From Erythroxylum novogranatense (lineage: Eukaryota; Streptophyta; Magnoliopsida; Malpighiales; Erythroxylaceae): a stretch of DNA of 64,000 nucleotides. A program made the position numbers and the translations under genes. The notes under the pieces are model-generated. The model was not told where the DNA came from, ran no database searches, and saw only the letters and a program-made list of their open reading frames with translations. Positions 33,745-46,686 of the stretch are shown in pieces. The DNA is taken from NCBI GenBank assembly GCA_029891385.1, contig CM057225.1, positions 12,127,060-12,191,059 on the forward strand, written 5' to 3'. Each line of letters opens with the position of its first letter. The first letter of the stretch is position 1.

Positions 33745-35662
33745 TTCTTTTTTTCACTTGTTTTCGTTCAAGAGTCCAAATTTGACAAATTTGGTATCAA
33801 TGGAAAGATAACAGAAAGCTCTACAATTTCTATGAACGACTCAAAGACAAATTCCAACTCAATAAAGGTTAAAATTCACTTCAAAGTATCTGTCCTGTAA
33901 ATCTCATCCTAAACAATAACACAACTTCTAAAAATCATAAGTACCTATTCCATTGTCCAAAATTTTCATGCTTTATATCAATGGAAAGATCAAAACACAT
34001 TCTACAACTTTCATGAAGAACTTAGAAGCAAATTCTACCTCTAACTAGTGCAAATTTCCACATTACTGTGGCTGCCTTATTATACATCACCTAAACCATA
34101 TCCAAAGTTCAATAACTCATAACTTTCAACTCCAATGTCAAAAAATGGAACACTTTATGGCAATAGAAAGCTATCAATAAAAGCTACAACTTTCATGAAG
34201 ACTAATTTAGCAAAATCTACCTAAATCAACCCAGAAAAATTTACAAAGTTTTAGATCACAAAATTTAACTCTAGTGCTACTATTCATCCCTACTCGCTTT
34301 CCCACATTCATGTCAAGATTTGGGACTCTTAAGGACAAAATTGAACATCATTTTCTTCACAAGAAATATAGCCAAACACCTCTAGTTTAATTTAAACTAA
34401 AAATGATCTCAATTTTACAATTATAGAAGAAGTTATGGCTAATCCATTGAAACATACTCAAATACAATTTCCAGATTTTCATCTAACTCTTCTTCGACCT
34501 CTTCCATAACATTTCCTCACCAAATAACTACTCAATTCACTCAATATATCAACCACAACTAAGTCAAGACCTCTACTTGAACATTAACCCACAACATAAC
34601 ATCAACATGCACTCAATCATCATACTTTTCTACACTCTTCTAAACATCATTTTATTCCAACTCTCACTTCCAAAACATCTCTAAATCATATTCATCACAT
34701 TCTACCTCATTTATCATCAATAAAAGCAAGAATTTCACACACCCATACACCCAAAACACAATTCCATGAAATTAATTTCAAATAACATCACAAATTCTTC
34801 ATCTAACTAAAAATCCATGATATTAGACCAAATTCTTACCTAATTTAGCTTTCAATTCTTCAAATCTTCAAAAATATAATAAAATCCCTAACTCCCACTA
34901 ACATACACGATCATCATCATCTTGAGGGTTAGAAGGTTTGGATTTTTAGAGAAAAAAAGAAGAGAAAGCAAGGTGAAAGAGTAGTATGAAAGATGGTCAA
35001 AAATCAAGAAGAAGCAAGGAAGAGGAGAAGCAACGAAATTGGTGGAGAAAACCTAACATAAATCACCAATAACCTTTTAAAAGGAGAAGCATCGAGAAAG
35101 ACTCTAAAAAGGGGAGTGGGTCTTATTAAAAAAAAACATGTTGGCATGGTTAGGCAAGTGACACTTGTCACTTGCCACATGTCTCATTTTTAAGCTCTCA
35201 TTTAGTTTCTTTCCAATTAAATTTCAATTTCTACTCCAATTTGTCCCCAAAATTCCAATGGCTCTAATTAATAAATCCGAAAATTATTTATCTAAATTTC
35301 CATTTCCATTGGACAGTAATTTCTACTACCGTTAAACAATTATTCTGCCACTTGACATTTTTCCTAATCCAGAAATTACTCCGAAATTTCAGAAAAGAAA
35401 AGAAAATTTCTAAAATTCTCCAAAAATTCGAAAACCACAAAGACCCTTTCCAACTTAATTTTTCATACAAACAAATAACATTTCTTAACACTTGTAACGA
35501 GAAATGTCATGAATGCATGTACAGTCATTTTCATGTGCAAAATTTACTATTCACATGTATGCGAATGCTAGATTATGCATGAACATGTAAAAGTATTTCT
35601 AAACGCCCATTGATCACTCAGAATTACTATTCTAACCTCCCTGTCGGTAATGGGATGTTACA

Positions 35663-36156
35663 ATATTTCTCTAAGGTGTCCATACCTAAAATCACATCTA
35701 ATCCTCTCATCTTCAATGACATTAGATCTACTGCTAATTGCTCCCCTCCAATATATATCTTCCAGTCTCTATAGATTTGACTAATAATAATACATTGGTC
35801 GATTGGATTGGAGTATTAACCATCAACGGAGTATCCAATGGGCTCAATACTCTACCATGCACAGTTCTACTTAATGACACAATCGAATGAGTAGAACCTG
35901 AATCAATCAAGACAATAACATCTTTAGCAAATAATTTAATCATACCAGTTATAACTTCTATAGCTGCCTCTACATCCTCCTTCGTCATAGCAAACACTCT
36001 AGTTGGTGCTTGTCCCCTCGGTCTCCCTGGAGAGTTCACTTTCCTGACTGCATCAAAACTTCTACTGCCCACTTCCGTTACTGTCCTGTGTCCTATTGTC
36101 TCGGCCCTCTTTGAAGCTTGCATCTGACTTCTCTCATGTTTTATATTCTGGGGCAC
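35663..36156 (-). pseudogene. Element E aspartic protease
   Basis: Minus-strand reading contains ARVFAMTKEDVE-like spacer (TRVFAMTKEDVEAAIEVITG) and the active site VIVLIDSGSTHSIVS, with catalytic Asp and DSG intact, unlike D. It continues toward the LGMD motif at the F insertion site (DVILGMDTLEKY, about 35663-35700). A frame shift is needed near 35735. It would have cleaved the Gag-Pol precursor. Confidence 0.88.
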
Positions 36157-36781
36157 TCTCTTGCCATGTGTCCTTTTTCCCTCAATTAAAGCACGCTCCA
36201 GTCAGTCGGTAACATTCTCCTCTATAAAACCTTCCGCAGTGTTCACATTTGGGAATAGGTGGCTTATCTTCATCTCCCCTCCTATTGCCTCCAATTGTTG
36301 AGGCTTGATGTTAAGACAGTTTTCTTCTGTCTAGGCTTGTTTGCTCCACTGCTCCTCTCCTCAAACTGTGCAAGGAAAGCCATAGCACTCCTCTCTGACA
36401 TAGGAGCACTGCCTCCCCTCTTAAGTTGTTCTCTTCCTTTTCTCTTTCTGTTCACCGCACTCTTGATGTTCTCTACATTTTCTACTCTCAATGCTGCTTC
36501 AACCAGCTATTGGAAGTCGTAGAAATTTTGTGCCGCTACTTTCTCTCTGATGGCCAAGTTTAGTCCTGCTTTAAACCTTCAATACCTAACCACTTCGCTC
36601 ATCATTAATTCAACTGCATAGCGGGCTAATTGTGGGAATCGACGCTCATATTCGCTCGTCATCATCTCCCTCTGGGTGAGGTTCAAAAACTCTCTTTGCT
36701 TTTGCTGAATGTACATTTCAAACAAGTACTTCTTCTTATAAACAATCAGGAAGTCCTTTCATGCTAACACTGGAGGCTTCA
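36157..36781 (-). pseudogene. Element E gag C-terminal half with zinc knuckles
   Basis: Minus-strand reading from 36781: KDFLIVYKKKYLFEMY, then REFLNLTQREMMTSEYERRF and QLARYAVELM, the retrotransposon gag core. At about 36240-36165 CEHCGRFYRGEC and a second knuckle with one Cys codon lost to a stop follow, as in D. Stops replace Trp codons. The + strand open frame 36259-36522 is an antisense shadow. The frame joins 48247-48311 across solo LTR G. Confidence 0.87.
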
Positions 36782-36980
36782 TGTTGGAACCCCTCCCTGG
36801 TGCGACACGTGTCCGACGTCCTGCGTGACATCTGGACGCGCATCCCACGAGGCAGCGATTCCTCACCACGAAAGAATCCTCAAACTGGACTTAATTTCAC
36901 TTCATCCGAATAAAGTCAGATATCTCGACCCTAAGTCTCTTCCAATAACTTTGATCTGTTTAGGGCCCATCATTGCTCCT

Positions 36981-38465
36981 TGATCGGCTGCTTATCGTTC
37001 AATTAAAGAATTGATCATCAGAAACCGGTCAAATAAAATTTGTACCAAGGATTGCAATACAGGATGCAACCTCGGGTCGACTCTCAAGGAACCAGTGTAC
37101 TAACTGATTCTAAGACTAGCCTAATGTTTGAATTATGCATGCAATGAAAGCAATAAAAGAGGGTTTTGATTGATTAATCTAAAATTAAACTAAACTAAAG
37201 CAAAGGTAAATATTTTTGGGATTTTGAAAAGATAAGGCAATTTAAATTAAATGAGACTGAAAACTATTAATTAAAACTCTCCTGAAAATGTGGCTCGGGT
37301 CATCATCGTTCAAAATAATATCGGGGTTTGAAATCCACTAAGTTTCGAAAGCTAAACCTTAATAACTCGTTAAGTCCAAGATTTAATTAATCAACTCGAT
37401 TAACTAAATCTTGTTAAAACCATAGTGTATGTATAGAATGATTAATGCAATAAATCAACCAAATAATAACACAACCAACTTAATCAAACATAACTAGGCG
37501 ATTAAATCAATTAATGCAATCATCCAACTGATATACATGAACTCCATGTATTTAAGAACAGCATTCAACAATAATCAATCCATAACATAAATCAAAGTTT
37601 AACATCCGATTAAACTATAACCGGATTCAATCCATCATACAGTGCATTCTCCAACTCGGAGTTGATACAAAAATATAACGAAAATCTAAAACTAAGATCG
37701 ATTACCCCTGTTAAGCTCACGAAACTCAGACCCTTACTCCATCTTCAAGAGGTCGGAGAATTAGCCACGCATCACGGCAGAAGAGTCCATCACTGCTGGG
37801 CACCCGACGCTGCTCATGACTCAGACGGTGAAGGATGAATGAATGGTCGCGACGAAATAAAGGCAGAGGAGAAGATGGTGAAAGTAGACGATGTCTGTTG
37901 CCTCCGAAACAAACTGCAAAAACCAGAGAAAACCAAAAACTATTTGACGAACAGAGAAAACAGAAAAGAAGAAGTTAACCTCCGGAGTGCGGCCGTCTCT
38001 TTTTGCCCTAAATGGCAAGATTTTATAGGAGGTTGTGCGGGCTGGGTCAGAACAGTGGATTAATTTCCATTTATAGTCCGGGTTACCCGACAATCGCTGC
38101 GGCGAATGGCTGTAATTCGCCGCGGCGAATGAGTTTGGTCACTCGTCGCAGCGAATAAATTAAATACCATTAATTTCTTGGCGCGAATGGAGGTCTTGGT
38201 TCGCCCCAAATAATCTTGGCGTGTTGACTTCTTGAATGTTGACTCCTTTGGTCCTACAAAATACAACCCATTTGCAGTATCAATTGTCCCAATAAAAATT
38301 ATGCAGAATTAATGACAATTGACAATAAAATACTGACAATGTGCAATTTATCAAAACTCAATGTGCGGGACCAAAATAAGCATAAAAATCATAGATCAAG
38401 AGTCAACAAATGCATAATTACTAAAGAAAACGGGCCTAATTTATAGTATTAATTTGGTTCAATCA
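36981..38465 (-). repeat. Element C 3' LTR
   Basis: TGATCGGCTG ... TTCAATCA. Hairpins at 37358-37374 (CTTAA/TTAAG) and 37378-37412 (AAGATTTA/TAAATCTT, inner TTAATC/GATTAA, loop AACTC). Island of GCGGCGAAT words at about 38093-38215, upstream of the TATA box in minus orientation. Confidence 0.92.
38021..38030 (-). promoter_or_regulatory. TATA box, element C 3' LTR
   Basis: Minus strand CCTATAAAAT, a strong TATA match about 440 bases into the LTR. The 5' LTR copy is at 44295-44304 and would be the active one. Confidence 0.6.
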
Positions 38466-38480
38466 AATTCCCCCACACTT
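38466..38480 (-). other. Element C polypurine tract
   Basis: Minus strand AAGTGTGGGGGAATT, directly before the 3' LTR. Identical at 10510-10524 in B. Confidence 0.9.
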
Positions 38481-40249
38481 AAACCTTTGTACTCCTGAAC
38501 AAAGCTTATAAGAGTCAAAAAGGTACAAGAGTAAAAGAAAATTCTGCCCATGCTCAAACAACAACCAAAATTGACTCAATCCACTTTATCAGAATTGAAC
38601 GCAAAAAATTGAAAGAGTGCTAATAAAACAAACATTGAAAGAATTTAAGCACATGAGATTGAACAGCAGAGAATCACTCAGGATATGATGTTTACGCTCA
38701 ACTCACTTGTATAGTAGGGATATTTTTCTCTTAATCTACTTAATACATCTCCTACCATAGGCTTGTATCAATTTTATTTCTCCACTACAAGGACTATCAA
38801 TTTGAAGATCAAGAGGTCTTTAAGGGTTGTAATGAGCGGAAGGCTAAATGAATGGATGATGTGAGAAAAAGAAAGATATGAGCATGGCATAAAATGAGGG
38901 ATCGATGTCGATAATCTATAATTGAAACTAGACCTCTACTAAACTAAATTTTGATTGATTTTTTTAATCTCATTTTGAGATACTAATCCCATTTGGGATT
39001 CAATACACATTATTATCCCTTTTTGGAATAAACAAGACTAACTTTTTTATTATTTTCACTAAAATAGAACAAACCGACTATTGACGCTCATCTGAAAATA
39101 ATGCATGCAAATGCTCATAGAAGAAGGCTCAAAGGGCTAGTATGAGGAGCGGTATTTAGGGGTTGGTGTTTGGGAAAGGGCTGAAAGAAAGAACGCCTTT
39201 ATCATATCCACAAAATCTAGTCCATCAAGCTTTGAGTAAAAACCACACAAGTTCTAGAGAAGCATGAACTAAGCGGATGCACACACAAAATATAGAAGAA
39301 AAATCTTTGGCTCGAATATCCTTCCAATAAGGTTTTGTCTCAATGATCAATCTCAAAACTTAAAAACTTAAAATGCTACCTTGTTAGCATGCTCCCATTT
39401 ACTTTGTTTTGAAAACTTCAAAAGTTAAAATTTTGCCAAAACCAATTATCGTTCAAGAATGGAGAGCATTTTCACAAAAACTCAAGTATCGATTTGAAAC
39501 TTATAAGGGCTTTGCATACAAGGGCACAAAAGAACGAGTCTGAAAATGTTTGATTGAGTCCAAATTTATCAAGAAAAGCAACGGGCCCACAAAATTATGC
39601 ACAAGTTTTAATAGGTGTACAATGCAAAATATAAAGGAACGGCTCCCCACACTTAAACATGGCATTGTCCACAATGACAAAAGTAGCGAAGCACAGAGGA
39701 AACGAAACAAAATAGACAAAACAGAAATGTGGATTTAGCATTAAGCTCAAAATGTAATGTACAAAAAGAGGATTCAGAGAGCTAACTAAAAAATGCGCTA
39801 ACTACCCGAGCAGATCACAATGTCTAAGGATCCTACTCGGTTTGCACAATCATTCAATTAATCATCCCACATATCAACCATTCTCGTCAATCTAATCATG
39901 CTTTATTAGGAAGAACACAGAGCTAACAAAGGAAACACTTTATTCAAACGGAAGGAAATCCTACCTAACTACAAATTTAAACTCTCGTTGGGTCTCTCCC
40001 CACACTTAATCAACACATTCATGCAACACAACATATCAAATCAAATCAAAGAACGTGCACAAATATATATCGAAAAGGCGGGAAGAGAAACACCGGTGCT
40101 CACGGTGGATCTTGTAGCTCGGGGTGGACGGGCGATCGATATCCAAGCTCCATGTCAATGGCTTGGGTCTTGGGCGCTCCATGTCCATTCCCATATCCGA
40201 ATAGGCACCGCACTATCATCAAAATAATCTTCTCCAAGAGAGTGTCGAT
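38481..40249 (-). other. Element C 3' interior, non-coding
   Basis: About 1.8 kb between the end of protease-like sequence and the polypurine tract, where an Athila-type pol would lie. No RT, RNase H, integrase or env-like motif in any frame. The part up to about 39530 is shared with both interiors of B. Confidence 0.8.
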
Positions 40250-41400
40250 GGGATGGGTCAAAGTGTGGCGAAATCAACACATGCATCATCCACAAGCACA
40301 TCACATATTCACCCCAAGCAAGGAGTAATCCTCGTTAGGGTGCTTCATAGCTTCATACATGTTGAAGCTAATGTGTTGATCACCAACCTCCATGGTGATC
40401 TTTCCTTCCTTCATATTAATCATTGTGCTCGCATGATCCGCAGGAAGGGTCGTCCAAGGATCAGAGAAGTGTCCTGCACCACTTCAGAGGTCATGTCCAA
40501 CACGTAAAAATCGGCAGGAAACACTAAACCTTTCACTTGGACCAAGATGTCCTCGATGATTCCCACTGGATGTCGGAATGATCTATCAGCCAACTGTAAG
40601 ACTACCGAAGTAGGCTTTATGCTCTTAACGCCCAGGGCTTCATAGATAGATTTCGGCATTACGTTAATCGCCGCTCCCAAATCCAATAATGCTCTCCCAA
40701 TTGTTACCTTTCCTATAACACAAGGAATGGTAAATGAGCCTGGATCTTGGCACTTTACTGGGATTTGGGGCTTAAATAAAGCCGACACATTTGAACTCAC
40801 CTGGACACGTTCATTAGGCCTAAATTTTCGCTTGTTTGTGCACAAATCCTTCAGGTACTTGGCGTAAGCCGGCACTTTCTTAATCAAATCCAGCAGGGGC
40901 ACGTTGACTTCAACCTTCCCAAACAGGTCAATGATTTCTTTTTCGTGTTTGAGCTCATTGACTCTCTTGCTCATCAGATACGAGTTCGGAAAAGGGAGGT
41001 CCTTTAAGTTGACTTCCTTACTGGCTGGTTCATTTCTGCTCGATTTATCCTTATCAGCTCTTCTTCCTGAAATGCTCGATGATTGCTCTTTATCCTCAAT
41101 TGTTGATTGCTTCTTGTTCCTCAACAATTCTTCTTCGCGATCACTCTCTGATCGCACAGCTTGCTTCTCTCTCACTTGAGGCGCTTCTTCAACCTCAATT
41201 TCCTCGGTGCATTCTTCTTCTTCCTGAATGTCGAAATGCACTTTCTTTCCACTCCTCAACTCAATTGCATTTAAACTCTTGGGTTTATTACCGTGTTGGA
41301 GGAATGGATCCATCGCTCGAGCTTGGTTGTCACTCAAATTATTAGACAATTGAGTGACATATGAGTTCGAGTTCTCGGCCTTGTTTTCCCATTGATCCAT
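40250..41400 (-). pseudogene. Element C protease region (Athila type)
   Basis: A 326-residue open frame ends at 40420. After a charged Glu/Lys/Ser-rich linker come LPFPNSYLMSKRVNELKHEK, NVPLLDLIKKVPAYAKYLKD and the retropepsin part IPCVIGKVTIGRALLDLGAA followed by INVMPKSIYEALG; the active site reads DLGA as in Athila-group proteases. It ends DTSLILGRPFL, with a stop and shift, after which Athila-like residues remain readable to about 40250. No RT follows. The protease may still be intact, since the frame is open across the domain. Confidence 0.88.
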
Positions 41401-42450
41401 GCGTTTTCCAAGGCACTAAAGTGGGCGACATTCTTAGCGGAGTCTGTTGGATGAGGTTCGCGATGGCGTTGAATTGATTTCTTTGTGGATGTTCGTTCCT
41501 CTTTCATCAACGTCATCATCTTGTGTAGCAGTGGGTAGTGTCCTCCTTGGGTGGCGGTGGTTGTTGCACCTTCAACGCTTGTTGATCCTGAACCGGTTTG
41601 TAGATTGACCACTCACTCCCCTTGCCGAAAGCGGTTGGGTGCTCTTTCTGCGTTACTTCTCCAATTAAAATTAGGATGAGATCTCCATCCTTCATTATAG
41701 GTGTTAAGTACGGGTCCCACTTTTGATTTTGTCCGCTTGGGTAGACCGCAGACACTTCTTCATACCTTCCGGACAGACGCCGGAAATGTGCATCACCGAT
41801 CCACAAGATTCGCAACTAGGTGCGACGATTCGATGGAAGGTGACGGCGATGCACATTCAAATTCTTAAGCTCCGCCGTGATCGAGGATAACGGGAAGTTA
41901 TCCGATGTTCCAAGGAATCTACTTTCGATTCCAGGATCTCCATTCTCTTAGTTTGAGCCGTCATGGCTCCTATTTCATTCACATTCCTGGAATCGCGGAC
42001 ACTATACTGTTGATGATTTAGGGCCATCCTCTTTATCGTGGCCCAAGCTTACGGCGCGTCGGTCAATCAACGAACCTCCCGACGCAAAGATCCAACATTC
42101 CTTTTCCGATTTTTCACCCCATCGTAAAAATATTGAACCAATTGTTCATCAGGGATCTGATGATGGGGGCACCGAGATAATAGATCTTGGAATCTGTTCC
42201 AAAAGTCATATAAGGATTCGTCGTAATCCTGCTTGGCGGAATAAATCTTTTTCGCATCGACGAAGTCCTCGAGGCTGGAAAATATTTTTCCAGAAAGCTT
42301 TCGCAAGTTGGCCCAACTATGATAGGCATTCGCGACATGCCTTGGGAGGCTCATGTACCACTCCGGGCCTTTCCTTCTAACGACAAGTGGAATACCTTCC
42401 ACAAAGACTGGTCCAGATGTGCTCCTACAGCTTCATACTTTGATGATCAT
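41401..42450 (-). pseudogene. Element C gag (Athila type), broken
   Basis: Gag core at 42402-42067 (minus): LPRHVANAYHSWANLRKLSG, DYDESLYDFWNRFQDLLSRC and HHQIPDEQLVQYFYDGV, typical of Athila capsid. Downstream at 41814-41773 CESCGSVMHISGVC is a CX2CX4HX4C zinc knuckle, followed by a YPSGQNQ-like and HPNFNW-type region across three frames (41815-41334). Frame changes separate core, knuckle and the protease linker, so a complete Gag is not made. Gag would form particles that package element RNA. Confidence 0.87.
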
Positions 42451-43248
42451 CGTGAGGGCCTCAAGATGCATGTAGGGTCCTCTCCCGCCAAACCGTGAAA
42501 TTTGGGTAGGAGTTAATCAATAAACCTTTAACTTCAAATTTACGCCAAAGTTAGGGCGGCGAAGTGAAAGGATCGTAGTTTACGTCCGAGGTTGTAGCTT
42601 CTGGATGGTTCTACGTCGATGTTCGCATTGTTGTCATCTACGCTGCGTTCGGTCACCGTTAAGACCGTGATCTCCATTTCGGGTGGTTGACCGGATATTC
42701 TTGGTGTTCACCATCTCGATTCTAGTCGATCTAGTGTGCTAAGTCTTTCTTGCTCTCTCTTGTTTTTCCTAAGTTGTCTAAGGTGTCGCTCAATTTCAGG
42801 TTGAAATGAACTAGCCTAAGTTTACTGGGCATGCACAAGAGAAGTTCACCTAAGATAGCTCACTAAAGCGACAAATGATAGAAGGCTTCAATTCACTCGG
42901 GTTCATTGCGACGTAGTAGTAACTCATTGCAAGAAAGCTGAATAAAATTATAAGTTTCACTGCGGCGAATATATGAACTCGCTGCGGCGAAGATATGAAT
43001 TCGTTGTGATGAGTTAGAAGCACAGAGCAGCAAAGCAAACGAAATTAACTTAAAATTAAGCACAAATAACAAAAACAATCAGAATAAACACTTAAAAGAA
43101 AGCATAATGAAATCACAAACAGGAATAACACTAAAAACACTTAAGCAGAACAGAAATTAAATAAAATTATGCAATGCAAACAAAATGCAACGACAAAAAT
43201 TAAAATCAAAACAAACACTGGCTAACCTAGAGAACCAATTAATTTGAT
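42451..43248 (-). other. Element C leader, between primer site and gag core
   Basis: About 800 bases. The gag N-terminus probably starts within 42451-42750 but frames are too broken to place it. At 42955-43015 there are three CTGCGGCGAA-type words like those in the LTR island. The rest is A-rich with no clear signal. Confidence 0.6.
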
Positions 43249-43266
43249 TCCCCGGTAACGGCGCCA
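43249..43266 (-). other. Element C primer-binding site, tRNA-Asp type
   Basis: Minus strand TGGCGCCGTTACCGGGGA, four bases after the LTR. Differs at one position (A for G) from the usual Asp-type site of Athila elements. Confidence 0.9.
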
Positions 43267-43270
43267 AATT

Positions 43271-44739
43271 TGATCGGCTGCTTATTGTTCAATTAAAGAA
43301 TTGATCCTCGGAAACCGGTCAAATAAAATTTGTACCAAGGATTGCAATACAGGATGTAACCTCGGGTCGACTCTCAAGGAACCAGTGTACTAACTGATTC
43401 TAAGACTAGCCTAATGTTTGAATTATGCATGCAATGAAAGCAATAAAAGAGGGTTTTGATTGATTAATCTAAAATTAAACTAAACTAAAGCAAAGGTAAA
43501 TATTTTTGGGATTTTGAAAAGATAAGGCAATTTAAATTAAATGAGACCGAAAACTATTAATTAAAACTCTCCGAAAATGTGGCTCGGGTCATCATCGCTC
43601 AAAATAATATCGGGTTTGAAATCCACTAAGTTTCAAAGCTAAACCTTAATAACTCGTTAAGTCCAAGATTTAATTAATCAACTCGATTAACTAAATCTTG
43701 TTAAAACCATTAGTGTATGTATAGAATGATTAATGCAATAAATCAACCAAATAATAACACAACCAACTTAATCAAACATAACTAGGCGATTAAATCAATT
43801 AAGGCAATCATCCAACCGATATACATGAACTCCATGTATTTAAGAACAACATTCAACAATAATCAATCCATAACATAAATCAAAGTTTAACATCCGATTA
43901 AACTATAACCGATTCAATCCATCATACAAAGGCATTCTCCAACTCGGAGTTGATACAAAATATAACGAAATCTAAAACTAAGATCGATTACCTGTTAAGC
44001 TCACGGAACTCAGACCCTTACTCCATCTTCAAGAGGTCGGAGAATTAGCCACGCATCACGGCAGAAGAGTCCATCATCTTTGGGCACCGTACGCTCATGA
44101 CTCGAGACGGTGAAGGATGAATGAATGGTCACGACAAAATAAAGGCAGAGGAGAAGATGGTGAAAGTAGACGATGTCTGTTGCCTCCAAACAAACTGCAA
44201 AACCAGAGAAAACCAAAACTATTAGACGAACAGAGAAAATGAAAAGAAGAAGTTAACCTCCTGAGTGCGGTAGTCTTTTTGCCCTAAATGGCAAGATTTT
44301 ATAGGAGGTTATGCGGGCGGGTCGAACAATTGATTAATTTCCATTTATAGTCCGGTTACCCGACATTCGGCAATGGCGAATGGTTGTAATTCGCCATGGC
44401 GAATGAGTTTGGTCACTCGTCACGTGAATAAATTAAATACCATTAATTTCTCATGGCGAATGGAGGTCTTAGTTCGCCCAAATAATCTTGCGGCGTGTTG
44501 ACTTCTTGAATGTTGACTCCTTTGGTCCTACAAAATACAACCCATTTGCAGTATCAATTGTCTCAATAAAAATTATGCAGAATTAATGACAATTGACAAC
44601 AAAATACTGACAATGTGCAATTTATCAAAACTCAATGTGCGGGACCAAAATAAGCATAAAAATCATAGATCAGGAGTCAACAAATGCATAATTACTAAAG
44701 AAAACGGGCCTAATTTATAGTATAAATTTGGTTCAATCA
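43271..44739 (-). repeat. Element C 5' LTR
   Basis: Nearly identical to 36981-38465 apart from scattered substitutions and small indels, several in the CpG-rich island (about 44360-44490). Contains the TATA box at 44295-44304. Confidence 0.92.
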
Positions 44740-46014
44740 CTCCTATACCTAAGCTACTACGAAAACCTAGACCTCTAGGTCAGATGAAATCAGAAAACGC
44801 CTCAATCGGACCTTTGTAGGTCGCAAAACGACCTTTCGGGCAAAATCGACACTCATCGGCCCTACAATCCAACTAAAACCCGACACTCTCATTTTACCGA
44901 AAAAGGATAGAAAATTTAGCTAGTTAACTAACGTTTCAAATCTCATGTGAATCGAAGGTCAAAAGACAAAGAAACAACGAAAATAGGAAAACGATTATTA
45001 TAGGTTTACTTAAAATCCAACTTAATTTATTTATGAATTTTCCAAATAAAATTAAACGTATCAAATCTTACTTATAAACATAGAAAAAGAATCATCCATG
45101 AGTTGTTTTAAAGGTTTACCAAGCTTACCTTTTCATACCTTTGCAAAAGTTGAAAATGTATGACATTTTAACCAAAAGGAATCGAGTATGACCTATATAA
45201 CTATACCAGAAAGATATAAGGTTATTTAAAACAATTAGGAAGAAAAAAAGTCATATTTATCATTAAAAGAAATGGAAACTTGTTTAAGGTTGGTATTAAG
45301 CAAATCACCATCTGAATAATGCAAATTACCAAATGAATAGTAACATTTACCAAATGAATAGTAATCTGGAAATTTCAAACGCCCATAACTTTTTCATCCT
45401 AATTCGAAACTTAACCCTTTTTATCCCGTTTTAAAGATCTTGCCAAACTCTATCAACTTTAAGAAATACCTTTTTTCCAAATTTTAACTCTAAGTTGGTC
45501 TCATACACAATACAAGGGGTTGCCCATTTAAAAAAATGGACAAGACTTCCCTAAAAACGCCTAGCCCAATTTTCCAACCTAACTCCTACCTGCATAAAGA
45601 TACTTCTATCTTCCAATTCACAAACATATTCAGCAATCAAACCACCCCAACTCCAATTGGCAACAACGCAAGCCTAGGTATCTAGCAATTCATCAATTCA
45701 ATTTCTTTAAGACATACCATTCCATCTTTACTTTTACAATCTCAAACATGAAATCTCATAATCATACATAACCACACATTCTTAAACATATACAAATATA
45801 TAATGAAACTTTAAAACCTTTAAACTTTACATGAAATGGACAAATACAATGCTTTAACGAGCATTTTAGCCCGAATACATCCAAAAGCCAAAGAACGGTT
45901 ATAAAAGCCTAAAATGCTAGTTAAAGCATTGGTTTCAAAAGTAAGACTTTAAAAACAAAAGCATCGGAGTAATTCTTCATTCCCGATGCGACAACCCAGT
46001 TTCTCGCTCTAAAC

Positions 46015-46686
46015 CTGTGGAGGGAAGGTAGGGGGTGAGCTCGACGGCTCCGTGGGTAACAGGTTAATAAACAAGTATAAGCTAAAGCAAGCATCGATAA
46101 TTATAATTTCAAGTCAATAATCATCAATTTCACTTTCTAACAAATAAGACATTTACAAAATCACCAAATATCAGATAACATCACAAAAGCATATCACAGA
46201 TGGTCTGAGTGATCCTAACAGGACGTACTACACATATTCGACAGGCGACCATGTGTAGTCAGTGAATGCAGGGGGAGTCCGATTTCGGATCTCCTATGCC
46301 ACTAGCGGGCAGGCGGGCGAAGCCTATGACAAGTGCGCACTTGCTAACAGAGGGGATCACTATAAACCCAAGAAATCATACATGTTCACATTTGGCATTC
46401 TTCCTACATCTCATATTCACATTTTGTTCACTTTTAATCAAGTTTCCACAATTTTGTCATACATGCAATCATTCATAAGGATTTGCCACAATTGCCCATT
46501 TCAATTCGGTACGTTATCATGTAACAAACAATTTTACAAACCTTGGCACATATATATACATCAAAAGGCACATAAAACATGTTCAAACTATCACAACCAC
46601 TATTTCATTCAAAAGTTGAAAATCATAGGAAACTACTCAAGAGTCATTCAAGTAGCTTATTACTTAATTATTAAAAAGTTACCCAC
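46015..46686 (-). other. Putative leader intron in solo LTR G
   Basis: Minus strand: AATCAAG followed by GTGGGTAACTTTTTAATA; ends CTACCTTCCCTCCACAG followed by GTTTAGAGCG. Length 672. It contains the class II block (46279-46323). Confidence 0.55.

Larger units (their letters stand above)
31989..35662 (-). mobile_element. Solo LTR F, 3.67 kb, class I, in pol of E
   Basis: TGTAGCGCCCC ... GATGTTACA on the + strand, which is the reverse of a D-like LTR (TGTAACATCC ... GGGCGCTACA). Flanked by ATATT (31984-31988, 35663-35667). No primer site, coding region or second LTR, so it is a solo LTR produced by LTR-LTR recombination. It carries a donor-like GTGAGTAACC at 32999 (minus), three hairpins at 32681-32744, an island at about 33600-33720 and three modules about 181 bp apart (33801, 33982, 34164). 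The acceptor equivalent near 32395 reads CGG instead of CAG. Confidence 0.9.
36981..44739 (-). mobile_element. Element C, Athila-type gag-protease element without RT/integrase
   Basis: Complete 7.76 kb insertion in G with CTCCT duplications (36976-36980, 44740-44744). LTRs 36981-38465 and 43271-44739 are nearly identical. Minus orientation is fixed by the Asp-type primer site at 43249-43266 and the polypurine tract at 38466-38480. The interior encodes Athila-type gag with a CCHC knuckle and a protease, then 1.8 kb without coding sequence; RT, RNase H and integrase are absent. Element B shares its LTR and 3' interior, suggesting a family lacking pol rather than a one-off deletion. Confidence 0.92.

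Noticed and set aside
36259..36522. Open frame of 87 codons on +
   Set aside because: Exact antisense of the gag linker of E on the minus strand.
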